Source: JAAYPI01 sp963668615 (GTDB lineage Bacteria > Bacteroidota > Bacteroidia > Bacteroidales > Paludibacteraceae). Taken from it: a stretch of DNA of 64,000 bases. The translations under genes were made by a program, and so were the position numbers. Location of the stretch: positions 558,001 to 622,000 of the forward strand of contig CAXXCL010000003.1 in assembly GCA_963668615.2 (NCBI GenBank), read 5' to 3'. Positions 44,996 through 54,687 of this stretch are shown here, one piece after another (position 1 is the stretch's first letter; the number at the start of each line of letters is the position of its first letter). The notes under the pieces are model-generated. The model did no database searches and had not been told where the DNA came from. It saw nothing but the letters and a program-made list of their open reading frames with translations.

Positions 44996-45997
44996 ATGAA
45001 ATTATCTGAACTTCAAACAGGCGAAAAAGGGGTTATAGTCAAGGTACTTGGCTATGGAAACTTCCGCAAACGCATCATTGAAATGGGCTTTGTGAAAGGA
45101 AAAACAATAGAAGTAATTCTAAATGCACCTTTAAAAGACCCCATCAAATACAAATTACTCGATTACGAAGTTTCACTACGTAGAAATGAAGCTAATTTAA
45201 TCGAAGTCATCAGCGAAAAAGAAGCAAAATCAATAAAAAAGGAGGATACCTATTTTGGTACATTAGAAATCGATTCCATAGAACAAATTGCCAACAAAGA
45301 AGGAAAAACCATAAATGTAGCCCTCGTAGGTAATCCCAACGCAGGTAAAACATCCTTCTTCAATTTGGCTTCCAATTCCCATGAACATGTGGGCAATTAC
45401 AGTGGCATTACGGTCGATGCAAAAGAAGGACATCTTACCTTTGAAGATTATAAATTCAACATCTTTGATTTACCCGGCACCTATTCTCTTTCGGCTTATA
45501 CGCCTGAAGAAATTTACGTACGCCGACAAATTTTTGATACGACACCGGACTTAATAATCAATGTCGTATCAGCCTCCAACTTGGAACGTAATTTATACCT
45601 GACAACACAACTTATCGACATGGATATTCCCATGGTTATTGCCCTAAACATGTACGATGAATTAGAAAAAAAAGGGGATAAAATAGATTATCAGTCGTTA
45701 GGTAAAATGATTGGAGTTCCTATTGTTCCGACCATAGCAAGTGGCGGTTTCAACAACTCGAGTAATGGACTAAAAGAGCTTTTTGAAACAGCCATCCGTG
45801 TATACGAAGGTACTGAGCCAACGGTACGACACATACACATCAACCATGGAGGAGATTTGCAAGAAGCGATTGACAAAATAAGTCTGCTCATCAAAAAATC
45901 GAACAATTTTACCAGCGGTATCGCCGGACGTTTTTTTTGCCATCAAACTATTAGAAAAAGACAAAGAAGCCGTCAATTATATCCAAACAATGAGTAA
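44996..45997 (+). CDS. feoAB: FeoA-FeoB fusion, N-terminal part (frameshifted)
   Basis: Ferrous iron transporter, first half. Residues 1-75 are the SH3-like FeoA domain; from about residue 105 the FeoB G-protein domain has P-loop GNPNAGKTS and the switch-II DLPGTYSLSAYTPEE. At nucleotides 45931-45938 a run of eight T precedes the loss of homology: the frame goes on with about 22 residues of unrelated sequence (CHQTIRKRQRSRQ...) and stops at 45997. With seven T the frame would continue as FFAIKLLEKDKEAVNYIQTM into the ORF at 45990. FeoA-FeoB fusions are normal in this phylum. The break may be real, programmed, phase-variable, or a base-calling error. Confidence 0.9.
   Translation: MKLSELQTGEKGVIVKVLGYGNFRKRIIEMGFVKGKTIEVILNAPLKDPIKYKLLDYEVSLRRNEANLIEVISEKEAKSIKKEDTYFGTLEIDSIEQIANKEGKTINVALVGNPNAGKTSFFNLASNSHEHVGNYSGITVDAKEGHLTFEDYKFNIFDLPGTYSLSAYTPEEIYVRRQIFDTTPDLIINVVSASNLERNLYLTTQLIDMDIPMVIALNMYDELEKKGDKIDYQSLGKMIGVPIVPTIASGGFNNSSNGLKELFETAIRVYEGTEPTVRHIHINHGGDLQEAIDKISLLIKKSNNFTSGIAGRFFCHQTIRKRQRSRQLYPNNE
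45931..45938 (+). other. T8 tract at the feoAB frameshift
   Basis: Eight consecutive T lie exactly where the FeoB frame must shift. Removing one T joins both halves into one 835-residue FeoAB protein with no other change. Runs of this length are prone to replication and transcription slippage, and also to sequencing error. Confidence 0.85.
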
Positions 45998-47501
45998 TGC
46001 CGAAGAAATATTCACTTATCTTAAAAAGGTAGTTCCTCACATTGAACAAGAGCTACAGGTAGATTGTGAATCTGCTGTTATCAATGCGAAATACGGATTT
46101 ATTGCGGGGGCTCTTGCCGAAACTTACCAAGAAGGGAAAAAAGATCCTTTCAGAATAACAAGTGTCATTGACCCAATTGTAACGCACCGATTTTTGGGAT
46201 ATCCTATCTTTATTTGTTTTATGTGGATAATGTTTGAATGTACATTTACCATTGGTGCTTATCCCCAAGAATGGATTGATGCGGGTGTTCAATGGTTATC
46301 TCACTGTGTGTCTAACTTAATGCCAAACGGAGCCCTCAAAGATTTGATTGTGGATGGAATGATAGGTGGCGTAGGTGGGGTAATCGTCTTTTTACCGAAT
46401 ATTCTTATTCTCTATTTCTTTATTTCACTCATGGAAGATTCGGGTTACTTATCTCGAGCCGCTTTCATTATGGATAAAATAATGCATAAAATGGGATTGC
46501 ATGGAAAATCATTCGTTCCTCTTTTAATGGGATTTGGATGTAATGTGCCTGCCATTATGGCTACACGAACTATAGAAAGCAAGAACAGTCGAATGATAAC
46601 CATGCTATCAACGCCTTTTATGTCTTGTAGTGCACGACTGCCTGTTTATGTGCTGTTTGCCGGCATTTTTTTTCCCAAACATGCTTCGTTGGTTATGTTG
46701 GGATTATATGCCTTGGGTATGTTAATGGCTGTTTTATCTGCACGTTTGTTCAAACGCTTTTTATTCAAAGGCGATGATATTCCTTTTGTAATGGAACTTC
46801 CTCCCTATCGTATGCCAACTGTGAAATCAGCGTTGCACCATATGTGGGAAAAATCACAACAATACCTCAAAAAAATGGGATCCGTCATTTTAGTCGCATC
46901 TGTTATTATTTGGGCATTAGGATACTTCCCGCTCGAAAATGAAAAAACAAAAAGATACGATGCTCAAATACAACAATTGCAAAAGAGCCTTGAACAGCCT
47001 AAAGAAAATGTTCAATATATAACCGCAAGCACAAAAAAAACAACTAACCTTCTTATTGCCACATTAGAAAAAACCAAAAATGGAGAACATCAAAAATCAA
47101 GCTATATCGGACAAATCGGACAATTTATAGAACCGGCTATTCGCCCATTAGGATTTAATTGGCAAATGGGTATTGGTATTGTTAGTGGATTTTCGGCTAA
47201 AGAGTTGGTAGTCAGTACACTCGGCGTACTTTATACAGGTGATTCAAAAAGCACAGAAAGTTCCTATCTAAGTGAAAGAATAAAGTCAGAAAAAAATTCA
47301 TTAGGAAAACCCGTATTTACGCCCTTGGTGGCTTTTGGTTATCTAGTCTTTATTTTACTAAGTGTTCCATGCATTGCTACCATTGTAGCTATCAAAAACG
47401 AGTCGGGTTCTTGGAAATGGGCTTTATTTTCTATCGTTTACACAACAGCTTTGGCTTGGATATGCTCCTTTGTGATATATCAGGTGGGCATGTTGTTTTA
47501 A
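45990..47501 (+). CDS. feoB: FeoB C-terminal membrane part (frameshifted)
   Basis: Second half of FeoAB, 503 residues from an internal ATG that may not be a real start. It holds the helical linker after the G domain, then the membrane region with two Gate motifs: MGFGCNVPAIMATRTIES and the later GFSAKELVVSTLGVLY. About eight to ten membrane segments are visible. It lacks the G domain, so alone it would be an unregulated or inactive permease. It overlaps the end of the first half by eight bases in the +1 frame. Confidence 0.88.
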   Translation: MSNAEEIFTYLKKVVPHIEQELQVDCESAVINAKYGFIAGALAETYQEGKKDPFRITSVIDPIVTHRFLGYPIFICFMWIMFECTFTIGAYPQEWIDAGVQWLSHCVSNLMPNGALKDLIVDGMIGGVGGVIVFLPNILILYFFISLMEDSGYLSRAAFIMDKIMHKMGLHGKSFVPLLMGFGCNVPAIMATRTIESKNSRMITMLSTPFMSCSARLPVYVLFAGIFFPKHASLVMLGLYALGMLMAVLSARLFKRFLFKGDDIPFVMELPPYRMPTVKSALHHMWEKSQQYLKKMGSVILVASVIIWALGYFPLENEKTKRYDAQIQQLQKSLEQPKENVQYITASTKKTTNLLIATLEKTKNGEHQKSSYIGQIGQFIEPAIRPLGFNWQMGIGIVSGFSAKELVVSTLGVLYTGDSKSTESSYLSERIKSEKNSLGKPVFTPLVAFGYLVFILLSVPCIATIVAIKNESGSWKWALFSIVYTTALAWICSFVIYQVGMLF

Positions 47502-47539
47502 ATTGATTTTATATTGAAGTGATTTCTTAATATTTTTTC

Positions 47540-47547
47540 TACATTTG
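47540..47547 (+). promoter_or_regulatory. -7 box of the esterase gene
   Basis: TACATTTG followed by CAC matches TAnnTTTG, 30 bases before the ATG at 47577. The three genes to 49815 may be one unit under it. Confidence 0.55.
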
Positions 47548-47576
47548 CACAACACATAAAAAACACCGAAAAAATT

Positions 47577-48815
47577 ATGAAACCATTTTTTACACTTGTT
47601 ACCTTTTTGTTTTTTACATGTAATGCCGTTTGGGGAGCAGTAAGAACAACAGAAACCATCATGATTGGAGATACAACTCGTACGTTTCTCCGTTATGTCC
47701 CGGACAATTATAACTCGTCAAACCCTGCTAAATTATTAGTTTTATTACACGGGTTTAATGGAACAATGAGTTATTTCGAGGAAAATGGATACAACCCCGG
47801 AAATATGGCAGACGAACAAAACGCAATTATTGTTTCTTTACAAGCACTCGACGAACAAGATGCTACCGTTGCCAGTTTTATCACGACTTTGCACAATAAT
47901 GGTTTAATTCCGTTTGGCCCCAATGGAGCTTGGGGTGCGGGTGTAAGTTCTCCGGTAAACAATACTATCATCACAGACCCAACACAATGGTTCTTGGTAA
48001 CACAACTATACCCCTCCATTGCTTCCGCAGGGAAGGTTGTATTAAACGAAAAAGTGGATGATGTCAACTTTATCAATCAAGTTATTACCAAAATTAAAAC
48101 CAGTTATTCTGTTAACAATAACAAAGTATATATGTTCGGTGCTTCGATGGGTGGGGCCATGGCGTACAAATATGCTTTCAGCTCAAACCCTCAAATAACC
48201 GCTATGGCAATTGGTAGCGGGTTTATTGGAAATGAAGTAAATACATCCGGAGACTTTTCTATTGCTACTTGCCACTTTCACAGTACTGATGACGAAATCG
48301 TGAAATTTAACGGAACATTATTTAACGATTCTATTCAAAATATTATAGATATGTTGGCAGCAAAAAACAATCACGATGCTCCTACAGAAACAGCTATATC
48401 CAATAGTGCCGAAGAAGATAATATGACAGTTACAACGTATGATTACACCAAATCGGGTGAACCTCGTTTATTGTTTTACAAAATAACAGGTGCTGAACAT
48501 AGTTTAGCCGGCATTAAAGACATCAATATTGGAACCGAAATATGGAGATTTTTTAATGGAGAGCCTCTATCAAATGGCATCAATGAAACATCTGAAAGTC
48601 AACTACTAACATTCTATCCGAATCCTGCCAAGGAAAATATTGTAGTTTCTGCCACAGGAGACTATACTATTTACAATTTAAACGGAAAACTCTTGTTGTC
48701 GGGAAAAATAGAAAAAGGAAATGATATCTCAGTTAAAAAATTATCAAAAGGAAACTATATTATCATTGTTAACAGCGATTCCAAAAATTTACAATCAATA
48801 CTAACCATACAGTAA
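47577..48815 (+). CDS. Secreted PHB-depolymerase-like esterase with type IX sorting domain
   Basis: A 412-residue exported alpha/beta hydrolase. A signal peptide (about 1-20) precedes the oxyanion-type segment LVLLHGFNG (54-62), the nucleophile elbow GASMGG (Ser190), a candidate acid Asp in HSTDDE (235-240) and His308 in GAEHSLAG. The fold matches the PHB-depolymerase/feruloyl-esterase group; the substrate cannot be assigned. Residues 341-412 are a type A C-terminal sorting domain, with LTFYPNPAKENIVV and a terminal SDSKNLQSILTIQ, which sends proteins through the SprA machine to the surface or medium. It stands between feoAB and the FeoB-associated gene. Confidence 0.88.
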   Translation: MKPFFTLVTFLFFTCNAVWGAVRTTETIMIGDTTRTFLRYVPDNYNSSNPAKLLVLLHGFNGTMSYFEENGYNPGNMADEQNAIIVSLQALDEQDATVASFITTLHNNGLIPFGPNGAWGAGVSSPVNNTIITDPTQWFLVTQLYPSIASAGKVVLNEKVDDVNFINQVITKIKTSYSVNNNKVYMFGASMGGAMAYKYAFSSNPQITAMAIGSGFIGNEVNTSGDFSIATCHFHSTDDEIVKFNGTLFNDSIQNIIDMLAAKNNHDAPTETAISNSAEEDNMTVTTYDYTKSGEPRLLFYKITGAEHSLAGIKDINIGTEIWRFFNGEPLSNGINETSESQLLTFYPNPAKENIVVSATGDYTIYNLNGKLLLSGKIEKGNDISVKKLSKGNYIIIVNSDSKNLQSILTIQ

Positions 48816-48817
48816 TA

Positions 48818-49009
48818 ATGGATTTTCAATTGATTGTTGTTATCATTATTTGCATTTTGGCTTTTGGCTGGGTGGGATGGAAATTCTATCGTACCATAAA
48901 AACCAAAGGTGAAAATGTGTGTGATGGTTGTGCACTAAAAGCTTCTTGTCAAAAAAACATAAGTGAATGTGAAAAGAACCGCCAACCTGATTGCTGTGAA
49001 AAAAAATGA
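48818..49009 (+). CDS. FeoB-associated Cys-rich membrane protein
   Basis: A 63-residue protein with one membrane segment (about 4-25) and a cytoplasmic tail with six cysteines in the pattern C-x2-C-x5-C...C...CC. This matches the small FeoB-associated Cys-rich family usually encoded right after feoB. Here a secreted esterase gene intervenes. The cysteines suggest metal binding or redox sensing, but the function is not established. The start follows the esterase stop within three bases; its stop overlaps the next ATG by four bases. Confidence 0.88.
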   Translation: MDFQLIVVIIICILAFGWVGWKFYRTIKTKGENVCDGCALKASCQKNISECEKNRQPDCCEKK

Positions 49010-49815
49010 AAAAAATTCTCTTTTTATCTATCATATTATTTTCTCCATTTATGATTAATGCACAAAAAGAAACAAATACATTAGTGAAAATCAGCACCCA
49101 ATATGGGGATATGGTTGTTAAGCTATACAATGAGACACCTCAACATCGCGACAACTTTATCAAGTTGATAAAAAGTGGTTTCTATAATGACTTGCTTTTT
49201 CACCGAGTAATCAAAGATTTTATGATTCAAGGCGGCGACCCGAATTCAAAAAATGCACCGGCTGGTAAACAATTAGGTGCAGGTGATGTCGGCTACACAA
49301 TTCCAGCAGAGTTTATATACCCAAAATATTACCACAAAAAAGGTGTTTTAGCAGCAGCCCGACAAGCTGACCAAGTAAATCCAACCAAAGCTTCCTCCGG
49401 TTGCCAGTTTTATATCGTTCAAGGTAAAAAATATACCGAAGAAGAACTTACTCGTTTAGAAGCAAGTATGTTAAACAAATTAAAACAAAACCGCTTCTAC
49501 GAATTGGTTGCTGAAAACAAAGAAACGGTAAAAGAATGTCGCAAAAATAAGGACAATGTCGGATTGGAAAAACTACAAGCAAAATTAGTTGCCCAACTAG
49601 ATAAAGAATTCAAAACCAATACCTATAAACTTCCCGATAATATTCGCGAAGATTATAAAAACATGGGAGGAATACCTTTTTTAGATAATGATTACACCGT
49701 TTTTGGTGAAGTAATCGAGAATATCGAAGTAATTGATAAGATTGCTGCAACAAAAACTAACCAAGGTGACCGTCCGGAAAAAGATATCAAAATGACCCTC
49801 TCCATTATTCAATAA
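49006..49815 (+). CDS. Exported cyclophilin-type peptidyl-prolyl isomerase
   Basis: A 269-residue protein with a signal peptide (about 1-19, ending NAQ) and a cyclophilin domain: NFIKLIKSGFYNDLLFHRVIKDFMIQGGDP carries the Arg/Phe/Gln catalytic set, split here as FHRVIKDFMIQGGDP, and SGCQFYIVQGKKY is present. About 70 residues (145-215) are inserted before the last strands (YTVFGEVIENIEVIDKIA). Insertions here are common in this phylum. It helps fold exported proteins in the periplasm. It is coupled to the upstream small gene by a four-base overlap. Confidence 0.92.
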   Translation: MKKILFLSIILFSPFMINAQKETNTLVKISTQYGDMVVKLYNETPQHRDNFIKLIKSGFYNDLLFHRVIKDFMIQGGDPNSKNAPAGKQLGAGDVGYTIPAEFIYPKYYHKKGVLAAARQADQVNPTKASSGCQFYIVQGKKYTEEELTRLEASMLNKLKQNRFYELVAENKETVKECRKNKDNVGLEKLQAKLVAQLDKEFKTNTYKLPDNIREDYKNMGGIPFLDNDYTVFGEVIENIEVIDKIAATKTNQGDRPEKDIKMTLSIIQ

Positions 49816-49905
49816 TCAATAAAAAAATATCCGCAAAATTTTTCCTTAACTACCTATCCGCCAAAATAATTGCTGCACAGTTTTCGTTTTTCTAAAATAA
49901 AACAT

Positions 49906-49913
49906 TAACTTTG
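49906..49913 (+). promoter_or_regulatory. -7 box of rpsA
   Basis: TAACTTTG followed by CAG matches TAnnTTTG, 61 bases before the rpsA ATG, leaving a leader of about 50 bases that could hold an autoregulatory site. Confidence 0.55.
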
Positions 49914-49973
49914 CAGCTCTTTTTTTACAACATAATGTCTAACAACTAATTAAAAAAACAAACTGAAAAGAAA

Positions 49974-51812
49974 ATGAAAAAAGAATTAGTACAACCCGAT
50001 GAAAGTTTCGACTGGAAAGCATACGAAGAAGGTGCGGTTCAATCAGAAATGAGTAAAGAAGATTTACAAAATGCTTACAACAAAACTCTTAGTCAAATCA
50101 ACACAAATGACGTAGTAGAAGGCACCGTTATTTCAATGAACAAAAGAGAAGTTGTTGTAAATATTGGCTACAAATCCGACGGTATCGTTCCTTTAAACGA
50201 ATTCCGTTACAATCCTGACTTAAAAGTAGGTGATAAAGTAGAAGTCTTTATCGAATCTCAAGAAGACAAAAAAGGACAATTGTCTCTTTCTCACAAAAAA
50301 GCACGTGCAAATCGTTCTTGGGACAGAGTTAATGAAGCTCTTGAAAATGGCGAAATTATTAAAGGTTTCGTAAAATGCCGTACCAAAGGTGGTATGATCG
50401 TAGATGTATTCGGAATCGAAGCATTCTTACCAGGTTCTCAAATTGACGTAAAACCAATTAGAGATTACGATGTATTTGTAAACAAAACTATGGAATTCAA
50501 AGTTGTGAAAATCAACCATGAATTTAAAAACGTGGTAGTTTCTCACAAGGCTCTTATCGAAGCTGAATTAGAAGCTCAAAAGAAAGAAATCATAGGTAAA
50601 CTAGAAAAAGGACAAGTACTTGAAGGTACTGTTAAAAATATTACTTCTTATGGAGTATTTATCGACCTTGGTGGTGTTGATGGTCTTATCCATATCACTG
50701 ACCTTTCTTGGGGTCGTATCTCTCACCCTGATGAAATCCTGCAATTAGACCAAAAATTGAACGTTGTTATCCTCGACTTTGATGATGAAAAGAAACGTAT
50801 CGCTCTTGGTTTGAAACAATTAACGCCTCATCCTTGGGATGCTCTTGATGCTAATTTAAAAGTTGGCGACAAAGTTGAAGGCAAAATCGTTGTGGTAGCT
50901 GATTACGGTGCATTTGTTGAAATAGCTCCGGGCGTAGAAGGTTTAATCCACGTTTCAGAAATGAGCTGGTCTCAACACTTACGTTCTGCTCAAGATTTTG
51001 TTAAGATAGGTGACAAAGTTGAAGCCGTTATTTTAACTCTTGACCGTGACGAAAGAAAAATGTCTTTAGGAATCAAACAACTTAAGGAAGACCCATGGGT
51101 TAATATTGAAACTAAATACCCAATCGGAAGCAAACACACTGCGAAAGTTCGTAACTTTACTAACTTCGGTGTATTTGTTGAAATAGAAGAAGGCGTTGAT
51201 GGTTTAATTCATATTTCTGACCTTTCTTGGACTAAGAAAATCAAACACCCATCTGAATTTACTCAAATAGGTGCTGATGTTGATGTTCAAGTATTAGAAA
51301 TCGACAAAGACAATCGTCGTTTGAGTCTAGGGCACAAACAATTAGAAGAAAATCCTTGGGATGTATTTGAAACTATCTTTACCAATGATTCTATTCACGA
51401 AGGTACTATTGTTGAATTATTCGACAAGGGTGCTGTCGTTTCTTTAGAGTATGGTGTAGAAGGTTTTGCTACTCCTAAACATTTGGTAAAAGAAGACGGT
51501 TCACAAGCAAAATTGGATGAAAAGCTTCAATTCAAAGTAATTGAATTCAACAAAGATGCTAAGCGTATCATTTTGTCTCACAGCCGTATCTTCGAAGATG
51601 CTCAAAAAGCTGCGAACAACGTAATCGAGGAAACTGCAACATCTGAAGAAAAACCTAAAAAGACTAAGAAAACTACGAAAAAAGCTGAAGAAACAACAAC
51701 TTCATCTTCTATGGAAAAAACAACCTTGGGAGATATTGAAGGACTTGCAGCTTTGAGAGAAGAAATGGATAAAGAAGAAAAAAAAGCTGCAAAGAAAAAA
51801 GCTGCAAAATAA
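49974..51812 (+). CDS. rpsA: 30S ribosomal protein S1
   Basis: A 612-residue RNA-binding protein with six S1 (OB-fold) repeats between about residues 40 and 550, each showing phrases such as GVFVEIEEGVDGLIHISDLSW. The C-terminal 60 residues are Lys-, Ala- and Thr-rich. S1 binds mRNA at the ribosome; this phylum makes little use of Shine-Dalgarno pairing, so S1 may matter more for initiation. Codon use and repeated motifs fit a highly expressed gene. It is a single-gene unit ending at a strong terminator. Confidence 0.97.
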   Translation: MKKELVQPDESFDWKAYEEGAVQSEMSKEDLQNAYNKTLSQINTNDVVEGTVISMNKREVVVNIGYKSDGIVPLNEFRYNPDLKVGDKVEVFIESQEDKKGQLSLSHKKARANRSWDRVNEALENGEIIKGFVKCRTKGGMIVDVFGIEAFLPGSQIDVKPIRDYDVFVNKTMEFKVVKINHEFKNVVVSHKALIEAELEAQKKEIIGKLEKGQVLEGTVKNITSYGVFIDLGGVDGLIHITDLSWGRISHPDEILQLDQKLNVVILDFDDEKKRIALGLKQLTPHPWDALDANLKVGDKVEGKIVVVADYGAFVEIAPGVEGLIHVSEMSWSQHLRSAQDFVKIGDKVEAVILTLDRDERKMSLGIKQLKEDPWVNIETKYPIGSKHTAKVRNFTNFGVFVEIEEGVDGLIHISDLSWTKKIKHPSEFTQIGADVDVQVLEIDKDNRRLSLGHKQLEENPWDVFETIFTNDSIHEGTIVELFDKGAVVSLEYGVEGFATPKHLVKEDGSQAKLDEKLQFKVIEFNKDAKRIILSHSRIFEDAQKAANNVIEETATSEEKPKKTKKTTKKAEETTTSSSMEKTTLGDIEGLAALREEMDKEEKKAAKKKAAK

Positions 51813-51831
51813 TTTCTTTTTAACTCTTACC

Positions 51832-51862
51832 AAAAAGGGCTTACAAATTGTAAGCCCTTTTT
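51832..51862. terminator. Bidirectional terminator between rpsA and uvrA
   Basis: A 13-bp stem (AAAAAGGGCTTAC with GTAAGCCCTTTTT) closes a 5-base loop, with A and T runs at the two ends. It lies between convergent genes and serves both. Confidence 0.88.
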
Positions 51863-54661
51863 TCATATATATTGTCCGGTATAAGAATCCCTACAATTTA
51901 CAATATCTTCCGGAGTACCCTCAAAAATTAGATTCCCCCCTTTTTCACCTCCTTCTTTGCCTAAATCAATAATGTAATCAGCACTTCGTATGACATCCAA
52001 ATTATGCTCTATAATGATAACTGTATGTCCTTTTTCTATCAAGGCATTCATTGCTCGCATCAAAACCTTAATATCATGGAAATGAAGCCCCGTTGTCGGT
52101 TCATCAAAAATAAAGATCGTCCGACTTTGCATTTCCATACTCAAAAATGAAGCTAATTTTACACGCTGACTCTCTCCACCGGACAATGTACTGGATGACT
52201 GTCCGAGTTTGACATAACCCAAACCGACATCTTGCAAGGGTTTCAATCGTTTCACAATTTTTTTCTCAATTGTTTCAGTCCCTTTTTGAAAAAATTCTAT
52301 TGCTTGATCTACAGTCATATCCAATACATCTGCAATATGTAATCCTTGATATTTTACTTCCAAAATATCAGGTTTAAAGCGTTTTCCATGGCAAGCTTCA
52401 CATTCCAATACTACGTCCGCCATAAATTGCATCGGAATAGTAATGGTACCTTCTCCCTGACACTCATCACAACGCCCACCATCCACATTAAAAGAAAAAT
52501 AGACAGCGGTAAAACCCATTTGCTTGGCAAATTGCTGACTGGCAAACAGTGATCGAATTTCATCATACGCCTTCAAATAAGTACATGGATTAGAACGAGA
52601 GGATTTTCCGATAGGATTTTGGTCAACAAACTCTACTGAATTTACCAAATGTAAACTTCCACTCAGCTTACTATAACTGCCTACTCGATCTGCCGATTCG
52701 CCAAGATATCTTCTTAGTGCGGGATAAAGAACATCTTTTACCAATGACGATTTACCAGAACCACTCACGCCTGTAATAACAGAAATAACATTTAATGGGA
52801 ACTTTACATTTATTGATTTTAAATTATGTTCGGTAGCCCCTTCAATTTCTATATAATTAACACTTTTGCGTCTAAAATTAGGAATAGCCATCTTTTCATC
52901 TCCCAACAAATAACGCAATGTATAAGATCGTTCTTTCAAGGAAACATCGGACTCCGCTTGGTTCATTAAATCTATGGGATTTCCTTGTGCGACTATATAT
53001 CCTCCCAAACGACCCGCATCAGGACCTATATCAATAATCCAATCCGCAGCTCGCATAATTTTTTCATCATGTTCCACCACGACAACAGTATTCCCAAGTT
53101 CTTGCAATTGCCTCAAAACTTTTATCAACATATCGGTATTTCGAGGATGCAAACCGATGCTTGGCTCATCCAAAACATACAAAGAACCTACTAAATTGCT
53201 TCCTAACGACGTTGCCAAGTTAATGCGTTGGCTTTCTCCTCCCGAAAGAGTATTTGATAACCGATTAAGAGTAAGGTACTCCAATCCGACATCTAGCAAA
53301 TATTGTACGCGGGTTTTAATTTCAGTCAATAGACGAAAACCAATAGCCAATTCATTTTCAGAGAGAACTATATTATCAAAAAATATTTTTAAATCAAGGA
53401 TGGACAGATTGACCAAATCCGTAATGGTTTTACCGGCAATCTTCACATACTGAGCCTCCTTTTTTAAACGAGAGCCGTTACAATCAGGACAAACAGTTTT
53501 GCCACGATAACGACTCAACATCACTCGATACTGTATCTTATATTGGTTAGATTGTATCCATTTAAAAAAATCATTCAAACCATAAAAATACTTATTTCCG
53601 GTCCAAAGCAGTTTCTTTTGTTCGGACGTAAGTTCGTGATAGGGTTTATGTATAGGAAATTTAAACTTATCGGCATGAAGAATAAGATTTTGCTTATCCT
53701 CATTCATCTTTTCACTTCTCCAACAAGCAACAGCATCATCATAAATCGATAATGATTTGTTAGGAATGACCAAATCCTCATCTATTCCTATAACAGAACC
53801 AAAACCTTCACAAGTGGGGCAAGCTCCCAATGGACTATTGAAGCTAAACATTTGTTCTGTTACTTCTTCAAATACAATACCATCAGCAGTAAATACTTTC
53901 GAAAATTCTTTCTCTGTAATAATCTTTCCTTCGTTATCAAAAACAATAACACAACAAGCTCCTTTTCCTTCGTAAAAAGCCGTTTCAATGGAATCTCCCA
54001 CTCTATTTAAAAAAGATACATCTCGCAGAACAGGGAAACGGTCAATGACTAAAAAACACTTTCCTTTTTCTACGGGTTGTAAAAGAGCCTCATCAATTTT
54101 CACAAATTTTCCTTCCAAAAAGACTCTGCTAAATCCTTCCTTTTGAAGCAAAAGCAAAGTATCGGACATCTTTTCATCCGAATTAGGATAGATAGGAGAA
54201 ACTATCGCCACGCGTGTATCTACAGCTAATGTCCCAATAAAATCGAGTACATCTTTGGTATGGTGTTTTTTGACTTCCTCTCCTGAAACAGGTGAAAAAG
54301 TTTTTCCTATCCGTGCAAAAAGCAAACGTAGATAATCGTAAATTTCAGTGGATGTACCTACAGTAGAACGTGAATTTCGTGTTTTTACTTTTTGTTCCAC
54401 CGCAATAGCCGGTGGAATGCCTTTAATATAATCGACTTCGGGTTTACTCATTCTGCCTAAGAATTGTCGTGCATACGACGACAGACTTTCAACATACCTT
54501 CGTTGCCCCTCGGCATACAAAGTATCAAATGCTAAGGACGACTTTCCGGAACCTGAAACACCGGTAATAACAACAAATTTTCCACGAGGAATATCCACAT
54601 CAATATTTTTCAGATTATTAACCCGTGCCCCTTTAATTTTGATCGCTCCTTTTTCTATCAT
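51863..54661 (-). CDS. uvrA: UvrABC excision nuclease subunit UvrA
   Basis: DNA-damage recognition ATPase, about 932 residues. Two ABC modules each have a Walker A GVSGSGKSSL and a LSGGESQR signature. Zinc-binding cysteine groups occur in CPTCEGFG, CPDCNGS and CDECQGEG/CEACHGKRF. ATG at 54661 was chosen because MIEKGAIKIKGARVNNL is the usual start; upstream starts add hydrophobic residues and overlap pfkA. Last gene of the porQ-cmk-ispH-pfkA-uvrA run. Confidence 0.96.
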   Translation of the reverse strand: MIEKGAIKIKGARVNNLKNIDVDIPRGKFVVITGVSGSGKSSLAFDTLYAEGQRRYVESLSSYARQFLGRMSKPEVDYIKGIPPAIAVEQKVKTRNSRSTVGTSTEIYDYLRLLFARIGKTFSPVSGEEVKKHHTKDVLDFIGTLAVDTRVAIVSPIYPNSDEKMSDTLLLLQKEGFSRVFLEGKFVKIDEALLQPVEKGKCFLVIDRFPVLRDVSFLNRVGDSIETAFYEGKGACCVIVFDNEGKIITEKEFSKVFTADGIVFEEVTEQMFSFNSPLGACPTCEGFGSVIGIDEDLVIPNKSLSIYDDAVACWRSEKMNEDKQNLILHADKFKFPIHKPYHELTSEQKKLLWTGNKYFYGLNDFFKWIQSNQYKIQYRVMLSRYRGKTVCPDCNGSRLKKEAQYVKIAGKTITDLVNLSILDLKIFFDNIVLSENELAIGFRLLTEIKTRVQYLLDVGLEYLTLNRLSNTLSGGESQRINLATSLGSNLVGSLYVLDEPSIGLHPRNTDMLIKVLRQLQELGNTVVVVEHDEKIMRAADWIIDIGPDAGRLGGYIVAQGNPIDLMNQAESDVSLKERSYTLRYLLGDEKMAIPNFRRKSVNYIEIEGATEHNLKSINVKFPLNVISVITGVSGSGKSSLVKDVLYPALRRYLGESADRVGSYSKLSGSLHLVNSVEFVDQNPIGKSSRSNPCTYLKAYDEIRSLFASQQFAKQMGFTAVYFSFNVDGGRCDECQGEGTITIPMQFMADVVLECEACHGKRFKPDILEVKYQGLHIADVLDMTVDQAIEFFQKGTETIEKKIVKRLKPLQDVGLGYVKLGQSSSTLSGGESQRVKLASFLSMEMQSRTIFIFDEPTTGLHFHDIKVLMRAMNALIEKGHTVIIIEHNLDVIRSADYIIDLGKEGGEKGGNLIFEGTPEDIVNCRDSYTGQYI

Positions 54662-54687
54662 AAAAATAATACATATCATAAAAAGCG

